Notes: generated from the letters alone by a model not told the origin. Counted from the first letter of the stretch, positions 10,001 to 19,327 are shown. The stretch: 41,331 nucleotides of DNA from Candidatus Cybelea septentrionalis (GCA_003158175.1 PMHJ01000016.1:1-41331), one strand, 5' to 3'. Program-made: numbers and translations.

Positions 10001-10281
10001 TTGGCCGATTTCCAAACTCCGCCGCCGGCGGCGCCGACGTAGTAGAGTTTGGGATCCGTCGCCGAACCGGCGACCGCGGCAACGCGTCCGCCGCCGGCGG
10101 CGGGTCCGATCTCACGCCAGGTCATGTTTGCAAACGGAGGGCCGGGCGTCGGCGTGGGCGAGGGTGACGGCGACGGAGAAACCGATACCGCCGGTCTCGG
10201 AGGCAGCGGCGACGCCGGTAAAGGGGATGCGACGGGATTTGCCGCGTAAAGCGACGTCGCAAGCAGCAAGGGAACGATCAA
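7087..10281 (-). CDS. Secreted Asp-box (BNR/VPS10-like) beta-propeller protein, paralog 2
   Basis: About 1,064 residues and the first gene of the tandem pair. A hydrophobic signal peptide is followed by a Pro/Ser/Thr linker of alternating S-P and T-P, then the same WREIGPAAGGGRVAAVAG opening as paralog 1. At least nine Asp-boxes are visible, such as TTDGGAHW, STDGGATW, RSDDGGANW and QTTDRGRSW. Two TTG starts are possible. TTG 10279-10281 sits 7 nt after a GAAGAGG ribosome-binding site, whereas TTG 10285-10287 lies only 1 nt from it, so I chose the former. A short peptide (Ala-Ser-Thr-Gly-Ser-Ala-Gln-Ala) near residue 610 is missing from paralog 1 and is encoded by a dispersed repeat. Enzymatic function is unknown. 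Confidence 0.85.
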   Translation of the reverse strand: MIVPLLLATSLYAANPVASPLPASPLPPRPAVSVSPSPSPSPTPTPGPPFANMTWREIGPAAGGGRVAAVAGSATDPKLYYVGAAGGGVWKSANSGQTWDPVFDDQDVAAIGAVTIDPTDNDTVWTGTGEGNPRNDVSYGNGVYKTTDGGAHWTNTGLKETKYITRIVVDPRNHNHVVVAALGDTFSDSPQRGIYVTDDGGKTWKQTLYVGPESGASDLAMNPQDPSVLYAGIWKFQRRPWTFVSGGAEDGIYKSTDGGATWTVLVGHGLPASPMGRIGLAVAPSDGNRVYAVIESKAGVLWRSDDGGANWTMVSDNSSVDARAFYFSHVAVDPKNADHVYAVSFQLMLSTNAGKTFKAIAPSVHVDYHAIWIAPNDPSRIMTGEDGGYALTLDGGENWFFSANLPIGQVYRVGLGNDNPYTVCAGLQDNGAWCGPSNSLDPSGIQNKAWIASAGGDGEWSIPEPDDPNWLWSDSQNGSLTVYNRVTQDQWSAQPYVQTGKESWELATSKYRFNWESPIAFDPWRKNVAWLGGSVVFQTTDRGRSWRAISPDLTRNLKTHQQPAGGPITNDVSSAEYSDTILDIEGSTKTRGEIWVGTDDGLVQLTRDASTGSAQAHWKNVTPPGAPEFARFATVAPSTLVAGTAYAIADGHYTGDSAPYAFVTHDYGSHWTKIVAGLPADQWVRAIRPDIKNRNIVYLGTEEGMWISFDGAASWQSFKNGLPPVSVHDIRLQPQYDDLVIATHGRDVFIMDDMTPVQQLMEAVAQKSRLFAPPVAYEWSLHPNDDGVYTNFAADNPPYGVTITFYQAQPQKDAPRIDILDSFGRVIRTISGTHKVGGKDRPYIPNKAGLNRYTWDFNVNGPVKWNGATQDFFNPETGPGVVPGLYSVRLTLSGRTYLQRAKVEPDPRSAFTQAEYQRSFDESMRQMSHLSQINTVLNTLDDLKKSTDTALAAAKKANNAALTAKLEDASKARQTLFSSLAVNVRGEGTEDETALHEDILGAFQTAQGLVTPAVANFLSRVDVEYRSGIGRYDAFVTGVLPGVNAALQQAGMKPLSPVKEVKAL
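8431..8458 (-). repeat. Short dispersed repeat, copy 3, inserted in frame within Asp-box paralog 2
   Basis: On the coding strand it reads GCTTCGACGGGCTCAGCACA followed by GGCTCAC. It encodes Ala-Ser-Thr-Gly-Ser-Ala-Gln-Ala-His, between a propeller strand and the next Trp-Lys-Asn. Paralog 1 is uninterrupted at the same point (LTRDGGSHWQN). The copy inside aceE at 15675-15700 matches in about four of every five positions and is read in the same frame. Confidence 0.65.
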
Positions 10282-10317
10282 CTCCAAACCTCTTCTTTTA
10301 AATCAAAGCATCGCGAA

Positions 10318-10467
10318 TCAATGTGCGGGCGCAAACCGGTGCTTCGCTTGATACATTGGGACGTTCACGTGAATTGCGTACCACTGAGACCACGCGATCA
10401 GTCCACACATCACGATGAACAGGAAGAGAAGGACGGCGAGAACCCGGCGCGAACCCACCGGCCCCAT
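10318..10467 (-). CDS. Possible small single-pass membrane protein (49 aa)
   Basis: This open frame encodes a basic N-terminus (MGPVGSRR), a strongly hydrophobic stretch (VLAVLLFLFIVMCGLIAW, residues 9-26) and a short polar tail ending HRFAPAH. The composition is typical of a real small membrane protein and it lies 36 bp upstream of the Asp-box pair on the same strand. Against it, no ribosome-binding site is visible, and its ATG abuts the ATG of the divergent lytic transglycosylase (CATATG). The function is unknown. Confidence 0.42.
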   Translation of the reverse strand: MGPVGSRRVLAVLLFLFIVMCGLIAWSQWYAIHVNVPMYQAKHRFAPAH

Positions 10468-11109
10468 ATGCGCAGGACTATTCTGAGCCTCCTGGCTACG
10501 GTCGGCTTTTCTATAGGGCCGCTGCTGCTTCCGGCACAGGCGGCCAATCGAGCGGTACCCGCCACGCCGATTGCCGTGGCCGTCTACGCCGGAGTTCTGA
10601 GCCACATCAATCCGCAGCTTCCGCGCTGGCAGAGCCGGGATCTGGCGCGCCGCGTGCTCCTCAACGCGGTACGGTGGCGCATTGATGCCAACATGCTCGT
10701 GGCGATCGTTACGGTCGAGTCCCGCTGGCACACGCACGCTCTTTCGCGCGCCGGCGCCATTGGGCTCGGACAGCTGATGCCGGGTACGGCGGCGCGGCTC
10801 GGCGTTAATCCCCACGACCCCGCGCAGAATATCTCCGGTGCCGCGCGCTATCTTCGCGGCTTACTCGGGCGCTTCGGAACAAAACACTACGACCTCGTCT
10901 TTGCAGCTTACAACGCCGGGCCGAAAGCGGTAAGCGAGTATGGCGGCATTCCGCCGTTCGACGAAACCCAGAACTACGTCGTGCGCGTACTGGAAACTTG
11001 GCAGCGCCTTTCGAAAACCGTTCGCCTTCCGGCCAACGCCTACGCCGTCACGCCACCGGCTCGCGGAGCCGACCTCGCCTATTGGCTCGAAGGCCCGCCA
11101 ACCCAGTAA
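10468..11109 (+). CDS. Lytic transglycosylase (SLT domain)
   Basis: 213 residues. MRRTILSLLATVGFS followed by LLLPAQA is a clear signal peptide. The SLT domain follows: ANMLVAIVTVESRW carries the catalytic Glu near residue 83, followed by GAIGLGQLMPGTA, the NI..AARYL helix, AAYNAGPKAV and ETQNYVVRVL. All are hallmark segments of the family that cleaves the MurNAc-GlcNAc bond of peptidoglycan to give 1,6-anhydro products. The start was chosen because it begins the signal peptide; the frame is open further upstream to 10321 but those residues look non-coding. Its 3' end overlaps the convergent HAD phosphatase gene by 31 bp. Confidence 0.88.
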   Translation: MRRTILSLLATVGFSIGPLLLPAQAANRAVPATPIAVAVYAGVLSHINPQLPRWQSRDLARRVLLNAVRWRIDANMLVAIVTVESRWHTHALSRAGAIGLGQLMPGTAARLGVNPHDPAQNISGAARYLRGLLGRFGTKHYDLVFAAYNAGPKAVSEYGGIPPFDETQNYVVRVLETWQRLSKTVRLPANAYAVTPPARGADLAYWLEGPPTQ

Positions 11110-11576
11110 AGAATCCTTTCGACGGCCGCGGCCAACCCGTTGGTTCCGTCGACCCGTAACGGGATTGCGCCGGCGTTTTGTGCTGCCTCAACATCGCTCT
11201 CTCGATCGCCGACGACCACGCAGCACGCCGGATCCACGCCAAGCGCCCGCGCCGCATCGAGAATAAGTTTCGGCTTGGGCTTGCGGCACTCACACTCATC
11301 CTCCGGGGAATGCGGGCACACGAAGAATCCGGCGAAGGGGCCAAGCAGCTCGTCCACGCGACGATTGACGGCATCGACCGCTTTGCGCGTGATGAGTCCG
11401 CGACCGATGCCGCTCTGATTGCTCACGACCGCTAACGGCAAGCCGGCGGCGCGCAGAAGATCGAGCAACGCGCGCGCGTTCGGCGCCGGCTCGACGCGCT
11501 TCGGATCGCCGTTGAATGGCACGTCGACAACGATCGTTTCGTCGCGATCGAAGAGCACTGCGCAGACTCGGGGCAT
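11079..11576 (-). CDS. HAD-superfamily heptose-bisphosphate/histidinol phosphatase-like protein (GmhB-like)
   Basis: 165 residues, the usual length for the GmhB/HisB-N group. The nucleophile and acid are Asp9 and Asp11 in FDRDET, where the family commonly has DRDGT. Motif II is SNQSGIGRG. The Cys-rich loop CPHSPEDECECRKPKP supplies the structural zinc ligands of this subgroup, and VVGDRESDVEAAQNAG gives motif IV. GmhB removes the 7-phosphate from heptose 1,7-bisphosphate in ADP-heptose synthesis. The Glu after the second Asp departs from the consensus. Start ATG 11574-11576 has a GAGCGGG sequence just upstream; a TTG at 11621 would run into a repeat. Confidence 0.82.
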   Translation of the reverse strand: MPRVCAVLFDRDETIVVDVPFNGDPKRVEPAPNARALLDLLRAAGLPLAVVSNQSGIGRGLITRKAVDAVNRRVDELLGPFAGFFVCPHSPEDECECRKPKPKLILDAARALGVDPACCVVVGDRESDVEAAQNAGAIPLRVDGTNGLAAAVERILYWVGGPSSQ

Positions 11577-11630
11577 GCCCGCTCGTTTTGGCAGGGCTTC
11601 TTCAAAATTCCTTAGCGACAAGCGAGCAAA

Positions 11631-13441
<1,811 letters not shown>

Positions 13442-13514
13442 CTCTATACGCGGGAAGTGCGGTTCTTCCCAGGCAGGCGGGTGCCTTTGGAAGAGATGGG
13501 CTCGCCGGACGGAA

Positions 13515-16205
13515 ATGACGGCAGCGATGACTAGCTTCCCCCCCGACCCCGATCCTCAAGAGACTCGCGAGTGGCTAGAGGCCATGCGAGGCGTACTCGC
13601 CGTCGAGGGGCCCGGGCGCGCCCGCGAGCTGCTCTCTGCGCTCGTCGACGAAGCGCAGCGGGCCGGCGCGCACGTATCGCTGGGCCCAACGACGCCGTAC
13701 GTCAACACGATTCCGGTCGACCGGCAGCCGGCGATGCCCGGCGACCGCGAACTCGAAGCGCGGCTGCGTCATATCGTGCGCTGGAACGCGCTTGCGACCG
13801 TCGTGCGCGCGAATAAGGTCAGTTCCGAACTCGGCGGCCACGTTGCTAGTTTTGCCTCCGCCGCGACGCTCTACGACGTCGGCTTCAACCACTTCTTTCG
13901 CGCGCCGAGCGAAACGTTCGGCGGCGACCTCGTCTACTTCCAAGGCCATTCCTCGCCCGGTGTCTACGCGCGGGCTTTCCTCGAGGGCCGGATCACCGAA
14001 GAGCAACTCGAACACTTCCGCCAGGAGGTCGACGGCAAGGGCCTTTCGTCGTATCCCCATCCCTGGCTGATGCCGGACTTCTGGCAGTTCCCGACCGTCT
14101 CGATGGGGTTGGGACCGATCATGTCCATCTACCAAGCGCGCTTTATGCGCTACCTGCACGATCGCGGGCTCATCGATGCGACTGGGCGCAAGGTGTGGGC
14201 CTTCGTCGGTGACGGCGAGATGGACGAGCCCGAGTCCCTCGGCGCGATCTCGTTGGCGGGCCGCGAGCGGCTCGACGATCTGATCTGGGTCGTCAACGCC
14301 AACCTGCAGCGCCTCGACGGTCCGGTGCGTGGCAACGGTAAGATCATTCAAGAGCTCGAGGGCGTCTTCAGAGGCGCGGGCTGGAACGTCATCAAGGTCA
14401 TTTGGGGCAGCCGCTGGGACCAGCTACTGGCCGCGGATTCGGGCGGCAAGCTCGTGCAACTGATGAACGAGTGCGTCGACGGTGATTATCAAACGTTCAA
14501 ATCGCGTAACGGCAAATACGTGCGCGACGAGTTCTTCGGCCGTTATCCCGAAACCAAAGCGCTGGTCGAAGGCTGGAGCGACGACGAGATTTGGGCGCTG
14601 CAGCGCGGCGGCCACGATTCGGTGAAGGTGTACGCTGCATATAAGGCGGCCTGCGAACACCGCGGCCAGCCAACGGTCGTTATCGCCAAGACGATCAAGG
14701 GTTACGGCATGGGTGAGGCCGGTGAGGCCCAGAACATCGCGCATCAAGCCAAGAAAATGGAGCTGGCAGCGATGCGAACCTTCCGCGATCGTTTCGCGCT
14801 GCCGATCTCCGACGACGCGATCTCCGCCGACAAGGTTCCGTTCTTCAAGCCCGCGGAGGATTCTGCGGAGATGCGTTACCTGCGGGAGCGCACGAAGGCG
14901 CTCGGAAGCGTGCCGAAGCGCCGCCGCAAATCGAACGCTCTCGTGGTTCCCGACTTATCCGCCTTCGACGCGCAGCTGCAAGGAACGGGCGATCGCAGCA
15001 TCTCCACCACGATGGCGTTCGTGCGAGTTCTCAATACGGTCGCGCGCGATCGTGAAATCGGAGCGCGCGTCGTTCCGATCGTCGCCGACGAATCGCGTAC
15101 GTTCGGTATGGAGGGGATGTTCCGCCAGCTCGGGATCTACTCGTCGGTCGGACAGCTCTATCATCCGCAAGATGCCGAGCAGCTGATGTGGTACCGCGAG
15201 GACAAGCTCGGTCAGATTCTCCAGGAAGGCATCAACGAAGCCGGCGCGATCTCATCGTGGATTGCCGCGGGAACCTCGTATGCCAATCACGACCGCCCGA
15301 TGATTCCGTTCTACATCTTCTACTCGATGTTCGGCTTTCAGCGCGTGGGCGATCTCGCGTGGGCCGCGGGTGATAGTCGCACGCGCGGATTCTTGCTCGG
15401 CGCGACGTCGGGTCGAACGACGCTCAACGGTGAAGGATTGCAGCACGAGGACGGCAGCAGCCAAGTCGCGGCCTCGTTTATTCCAAACTGCCGAAGCTAC
15501 GATCCCACGTACTCCTACGAGCTGGCGGTGATTATCCAAGACGGATTGCGCCGCATGCTCGCCGAGCAGGAAGACGTTTACTACTACATCACGCTGATGA
15601 ACGAGAACTACGTTCACCCGGCGATGCCGCCCGACGCGCGCGACGGAATCCTGCGCGGCATGTACCTTTTGCGTCCTTCGACGAGCTCGGGGCAGGCTAA
15701 GAAGAAAACGCCATGCGTCCAATTATTCGGCTCGGGCGCGATACTGCGAGAAGTTCTCGCCGGCGCCGATCTGCTCGCCAACGAGTGGAACGTAAGCAGC
15801 GACGTGTGGAGCGTAACGAGCTTCAACGCGCTCCAGCGCGACGGCGTCGCGGTCCGTCGTTGGAATCTGCTGCACCCCGAAGAGAAACCGCACCTCTCGT
15901 ATGTCGAGGAGTGCCTGCGGGATCGTCAGGGCCCCGGCGTCGCCTCGACCGATTACATCAGGACCTTCGCCGAACAGATTCGTCCCTACGTGGGACGCCG
16001 CTACGTCGCCCTCGGAACCGACGGCTACGGCCGCAGCGATTTCCGTCGCAAGCTGCGCGCTTTCTTCGAGGTCGATCGCCATTTCGTCGCACTCGCGGCG
16101 CTGCACGCACTCGCCGAGGAGGGAACGCTACCGGCCTCGACCGTGCAAAAGGCACTCAAGAAGTACGAAATCGATCCGAACAAGCCGAACCCGATCGATG
16201 TGTAA
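13515..16205 (+). CDS. aceE: Pyruvate dehydrogenase E1 component, homodimeric type
   Basis: 896 residues, matching the single-chain AceE class. It decarboxylates pyruvate using TPP and acetylates the lipoyl group of E2. The TPP-binding motif starts as VGDGEMDEPESLGA near residue 231 and ends in the NANLQRLDGPVRGNGK region. Other hallmarks are ELGGHVASFASAATLYDVGFNHFF, YFQGHSSPGVYARAFLEGR, AFVGDGE, TIKGYGMG and LNGEGLQHEDG. Around residue 719 a short insert (RPSTSSGQA) interrupts the normally contiguous join before VQLFGSGAILREV, and it is encoded by a dispersed repeat. The start ATG 13515 has GGACGGAA just upstream; ATG 13527 is an alternative. aceF follows after 66 bp. Confidence 0.96.
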   Translation: MTAAMTSFPPDPDPQETREWLEAMRGVLAVEGPGRARELLSALVDEAQRAGAHVSLGPTTPYVNTIPVDRQPAMPGDRELEARLRHIVRWNALATVVRANKVSSELGGHVASFASAATLYDVGFNHFFRAPSETFGGDLVYFQGHSSPGVYARAFLEGRITEEQLEHFRQEVDGKGLSSYPHPWLMPDFWQFPTVSMGLGPIMSIYQARFMRYLHDRGLIDATGRKVWAFVGDGEMDEPESLGAISLAGRERLDDLIWVVNANLQRLDGPVRGNGKIIQELEGVFRGAGWNVIKVIWGSRWDQLLAADSGGKLVQLMNECVDGDYQTFKSRNGKYVRDEFFGRYPETKALVEGWSDDEIWALQRGGHDSVKVYAAYKAACEHRGQPTVVIAKTIKGYGMGEAGEAQNIAHQAKKMELAAMRTFRDRFALPISDDAISADKVPFFKPAEDSAEMRYLRERTKALGSVPKRRRKSNALVVPDLSAFDAQLQGTGDRSISTTMAFVRVLNTVARDREIGARVVPIVADESRTFGMEGMFRQLGIYSSVGQLYHPQDAEQLMWYREDKLGQILQEGINEAGAISSWIAAGTSYANHDRPMIPFYIFYSMFGFQRVGDLAWAAGDSRTRGFLLGATSGRTTLNGEGLQHEDGSSQVAASFIPNCRSYDPTYSYELAVIIQDGLRRMLAEQEDVYYYITLMNENYVHPAMPPDARDGILRGMYLLRPSTSSGQAKKKTPCVQLFGSGAILREVLAGADLLANEWNVSSDVWSVTSFNALQRDGVAVRRWNLLHPEEKPHLSYVEECLRDRQGPGVASTDYIRTFAEQIRPYVGRRYVALGTDGYGRSDFRRKLRAFFEVDRHFVALAALHALAEEGTLPASTVQKALKKYEIDPNKPNPIDV
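15675..15700 (+). repeat. Short dispersed repeat, copy 4, inserted in frame within aceE
   Basis: CCTTCGACGAGCTCGGGGCA followed by GGCTAA, on the coding strand. It translates as Pro-Ser-Thr-Ser-Ser-Gly-Gln-Ala at a point where AceE homologs normally run straight from a strand into the QL-GSG-I segment. It is closely related to 8431-8458, has the same orientation relative to the gene, and keeps the same frame. Confidence 0.7.
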
Positions 16206-16271
16206 AGACCTTGCAGGGGACGCCCGCCGTCCGCAAGTTATTTCTGCTCTCTTGCGAAAAGCTGGAGCGCG

Positions 16272-17864
16272 ATGAGCAGTACGATCGAGGTGCGCGTTCC
16301 CGACATCGGCGATTTCAAAGATGTCCCGGTCATCGAAGTGCTCGTAAAACCCGGCGATCGCGTCAAGAAGAACGACTCGCTCATCACGCTGGAGAGCGAG
16401 AAAGCGTCGATGGAGGTGCCCGCCGAGGCCGACGGCGTCGTGCAAGACGTCAAAGTAAAAGTCGGCGACAAAGTTTCGCGGGGGATGCCGATCGTCGTCC
16501 TCGCGACGTCTACCGCCGCGCCTGCGCCTCCAGAGCCCGCCGCGCCTGCGCCACCAGCGCCCGCCGCGCCTGCGCCACCAGCGGCCGCCTCACCCGCACC
16601 CGCTGCGGCACCCGCACCCTCATCGCCGGCGGCGACGATCGAGATCCGCGTTCCCGATATCGGCGATTTCAAAGACGTGCCGGTTATCGAAGTGCTCGTT
16701 AAGCCCGGCGATCGCGTCAAGAAGAACGACTCGCTCATCACGTTGGAGAGCGAGAAGGCATCGATGGAGGTGCCGGCCGAGGCCGCGGGCGTCGTGCAAG
16801 ACGTCAGGGTGAAAGTCGGCGACAAAGTTTCGCAGGGGATGCCGATCGTCGTTCTCGCGACGGAGTCCGCCGCCGCGCCCGCGCCTCCCGCGCCGGCAAA
16901 GCCGCCTCCTGCGGCTGAGGCTTCGGTGGCTTCGCCCACGCCGGCGCCGATCGGTAACGGCATGGTTCATGCAGGTCCCTCGATACGGCGATTCGCGCGC
17001 GAACTCGGGGTCGATCTGCAAAACCTGCGTGGAACGGGTCCGAACGGACGCATCACGCGCGAAGACGTTCAGGGCTTTGTAAAGAGCGCGTTGCAAAGCA
17101 GCGCACGCGCCGGCGGAGCCACACCGTTTGCGGGATTGCCGGCGTGGCCCAAACTCGATTTTGCCCAGTACGGCAGCACCGAGCGGCAGCCGCTCTCGCG
17201 CATCAAGAAGCTCTCGGGTCCGAACCTGCATCGCAATTGGGTGCAGATTCCGCACATCACGAACTACGACGAGGCCGACGTCACCTCGATCGAAGCGCTT
17301 CGTTCTGAGGTCAATGCCGAACAGGCGAAGACCGGCCGACCCAAACTCACGATGCTCGCATTCCTGGTTCGGGCCTCAGTCGCCGCGCTGCAGCGCTTTC
17401 CGGAGTTCAACGCGTCGCTCGACGGCGACGAACTGATACTCAAGCGTTACTACAATGTCGGATTCGCAGCCGATACGCCTGGCGGTCTCGTCGTTCCGGT
17501 TATCACGAATGCAGATACTAAGGGTTTGATCGAAATCGCGCGCGAGGCCGTCGAACTCGCGGGTAAAGCGCGCGATGGAAAGCTGACGCTCGCGCAGATG
17601 CAGGGCGGGAGTTTCACGATCTCCTCGATCGGCGGAATCGGCGGCACGGCCTTCACGCAAATCGTCAACGCCCCGGAGGTCGCCATTTTGGGTGCGACTC
17701 GCGCGACGACAAGACCAGTGTGGGACGGCAAAGCATTCGTTCCGCGATTGATGCTGCCCATCAGCGTCAGCTACGACCATCGCGCGATCGACGGGGCGGG
17801 CGCCGCCCGTTTCCTCGTCTACATCGCCGAGCTCCTGGCCGATTTCCGCCGCGTTATGCTCTAA
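16272..17864 (+). CDS. aceF: Dihydrolipoamide acetyltransferase, pyruvate dehydrogenase E2
   Basis: 530 residues. Two lipoyl domains (about residues 3-80 and 121-198) each carry the lipoylation site ESEKASMEVPAE, with the Lys near residues 43 and 161. They are joined by Ala/Pro-rich swinging linkers. A peripheral-subunit-binding domain follows (SIRRFARELGVDLQNLRGTG...GRITREDV, about 236-272). The catalytic domain ends with SYDHRAIDGAGAARF, holding the His and Asp of the HxxxD active site near residue 502. It transfers the acetyl group from lipoate to CoA. GGAG lies 4 nt before the ATG. No E3 (lpd) gene follows, so E3 must be elsewhere. The two lipoyl domains are nearly identical even at DNA level. 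Confidence 0.96.
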   Translation: MSSTIEVRVPDIGDFKDVPVIEVLVKPGDRVKKNDSLITLESEKASMEVPAEADGVVQDVKVKVGDKVSRGMPIVVLATSTAAPAPPEPAAPAPPAPAAPAPPAAASPAPAAAPAPSSPAATIEIRVPDIGDFKDVPVIEVLVKPGDRVKKNDSLITLESEKASMEVPAEAAGVVQDVRVKVGDKVSQGMPIVVLATESAAAPAPPAPAKPPPAAEASVASPTPAPIGNGMVHAGPSIRRFARELGVDLQNLRGTGPNGRITREDVQGFVKSALQSSARAGGATPFAGLPAWPKLDFAQYGSTERQPLSRIKKLSGPNLHRNWVQIPHITNYDEADVTSIEALRSEVNAEQAKTGRPKLTMLAFLVRASVAALQRFPEFNASLDGDELILKRYYNVGFAADTPGGLVVPVITNADTKGLIEIAREAVELAGKARDGKLTLAQMQGGSFTISSIGGIGGTAFTQIVNAPEVAILGATRATTRPVWDGKAFVPRLMLPISVSYDHRAIDGAGAARFLVYIAELLADFRRVML

Positions 17865-17867
17865 AGC

Positions 17868-17882
17868 TGACAGCGAGTGTCA
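17868..17882. promoter_or_regulatory. Operator-like palindrome upstream of the VOC gene
   Basis: TGACAGCGAGTGTCA, an inverted repeat of TGACA with a 5-bp spacer, 75 bp before the VOC gene start. Exactly the same 15 bases occur upstream of the WYL regulator gene at 19261-19275. The overlapping CTGACA could serve as a -35 box. It is most likely the binding site of that regulator. Confidence 0.72.
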
Positions 17883-17957
17883 TATATCGGCTGATACGAT
17901 CTTCCCCAGAATACAACGCGCAAAATGCAACGACCAAAATAGAAAGAGAGACATGCG

Positions 17958-18302
17958 ATGATTAAAGGAATCGATATCGCCGCTTATTTAGTGCGCGACC
18001 CGCAGGCTCAGATCGCCTTTTACCGCGACGTGCTCGGCATGAAGCCGACCGAGATCGACGACCAAGGGCGCGGCGCCGAGTTCACCCTCGCTGACGGTTC
18101 TACATTCGGCGTCTGGAAGCCCGAAGGCGAAGAGACGGGCGGCGCCGTGATGTTCGCGGTCGACGATGCGAAGGCGGCCGTCGAACACTATCGAGCGCGG
18201 GGCTTGCAGCTCAGCGACGTCGTGGAGTCGCCCGTCTGCTACATGGCCTTCGCCGCCGACCCCGAAGGAAACGGCATCATCATCCATCAGCGTAAAGCGT
18301 GA
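17958..18302 (+). CDS. VOC-superfamily (glyoxalase/bleomycin-resistance-like) protein
   Basis: 114 residues with the paired beta-alpha-beta-beta-beta modules of the vicinal oxygen chelate fold: IAAYLVRDPQAQIAFYRDVLGM in the first and VDDAKAAVEHYRARGL in the second, ending DPEGNGIIIHQRK. Members bind a divalent metal or a hydrophobic ligand and act as dioxygenases, isomerases or antibiotic-binding proteins; the substrate cannot be told from sequence. GAGAG lies about 10 nt before ATG 17958. It overlaps the convergent WYL regulator gene by 16 bp and shares its operator sequence, so the regulator probably controls it. Confidence 0.85.
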   Translation: MIKGIDIAAYLVRDPQAQIAFYRDVLGMKPTEIDDQGRGAEFTLADGSTFGVWKPEGEETGGAVMFAVDDAKAAVEHYRARGLQLSDVVESPVCYMAFAADPEGNGIIIHQRKA

Positions 18303-19237
18303 CGCTCGAGCGCTCGTCGGGCCCGGCGCGCGATCGCCTCGCGCAACTCATCGGGCTCGACGAGCGTGGCAACGTCCGACCACGCAATTGCTTGAAAGAC
18401 GGCGACTTCTCGTCCGGGAAACGTCACGCGCACCATCGATTCGCGGGAAGCCTGTGAAACGATCTCGGCAGGCCAGTAGTAGGTGAGGCGTTCGAGAGCA
18501 TCGTTTGCTGCGCGGAACGTTACGACGCAATCCGCGCTGCGCGACGCCTCCGCAAAGCGCGCCGAAGACTCGGCCCAATAACGTTCCAAATCGAAGTCGG
18601 CGGGACGTTCGAAGCGTTCCGGAAGTTTCTGCGCGCTCGCGACGCGCTCGACGCGAAAGCTGCGCAGTTCGCCGTCCGACCGCGCGATAAGATACCAGAC
18701 GCCCGCCTTTGCAACCAAACCCAGCGGCTCGACCGTACGCGTGGTCGACTTTCGATTCCGATCCTCGTAGCGAATTCGCAGGCGGCGGTCGTCCCAGACC
18801 GCCCGCCGTAGCGCAGTGAGCAGCTCCCGCGGTGGTTCGGGCTGATTCCAGCGCCGCTGATCGAGGTGAATGCGCGAACGCGACTCGTCGGCGGCGCGTT
18901 GATGGACGCCCGCGAGGCCGCCTCGCAGCTTCTCGAGCGCCTGCGCTAGACCGCGCTCGAGTCCGAGGTCGGCGAGCGGGCTCGCCCCGGAGACAAAGAG
19001 TGCGCGCACCTCGTCCTCGCTAAAATAGGTCAGCGCGCGACGGTAGCCGTCGGCGAGCACGATGCCGCCGCTCGATCCGCGCTGCGCATAAACGGGAACG
19101 CCGGCCGCGCTCAGCGCGTCGACGTCGCGGTAGATCGTGCGCTCCGAAACCTCGAGGCGCTCGGCCAGGACGCGCGCACTGCATTGACGCCGCGACTGGA
19201 GCAGCAGGAGCAGCGCAACGAGCCGGTCGGCCTTCAC
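18287..19237 (-). CDS. HTH-WYL (YafY/DeoR-like) transcriptional regulator
   Basis: 316 residues. The N-terminal winged helix-turn-helix (residues 1-60) has the family opening KADRLVALLLLLQ and the recognition-helix segment VLAERLEVSERTIYRDVDAL. GGIVLADGYR forms the wing. The WYL domain (about 135-210) carries RRLRIRYEDRNRKSTTRTVEPLGLVAKAGVWYLIARSDG, including the W-Y-L triad and conserved Arg, and a WCX-like domain completes the C-terminus. WYL domains are thought to sense small ligands. The start is GTG 19235-19237, with GGGAGG immediately before it. The TGACA/TGTCA palindrome 23 bp upstream suggests autoregulation. Confidence 0.9.
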   Translation of the reverse strand: MKADRLVALLLLLQSRRQCSARVLAERLEVSERTIYRDVDALSAAGVPVYAQRGSSGGIVLADGYRRALTYFSEDEVRALFVSGASPLADLGLERGLAQALEKLRGGLAGVHQRAADESRSRIHLDQRRWNQPEPPRELLTALRRAVWDDRRLRIRYEDRNRKSTTRTVEPLGLVAKAGVWYLIARSDGELRSFRVERVASAQKLPERFERPADFDLERYWAESSARFAEASRSADCVVTFRAANDALERLTYYWPAEIVSQASRESMVRVTFPGREVAVFQAIAWSDVATLVEPDELREAIARRARRALERHALR

Positions 19238-19260
19238 CCTCCCATGAGACTACGGAAACA

Positions 19261-19275
19261 TGACAGCGAGTGTCA
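19261..19275. promoter_or_regulatory. Operator-like palindrome overlapping the WYL regulator promoter
   Basis: TGACAGCGAGTGTCA, identical to 17868-17882. On the minus strand the bases TTGACA (19276-19271) form a perfect -35 hexamer embedded in the palindrome, with TAGTCT 18 bp further as a possible -10 box. A protein bound here would block RNA polymerase, consistent with autorepression. Confidence 0.72.
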
Positions 19276-19327
19276 ACTATCCGGGCCGCGAAGATTGTAC
19301 TCCCCGCTCGCATCCAAATTGATAACA

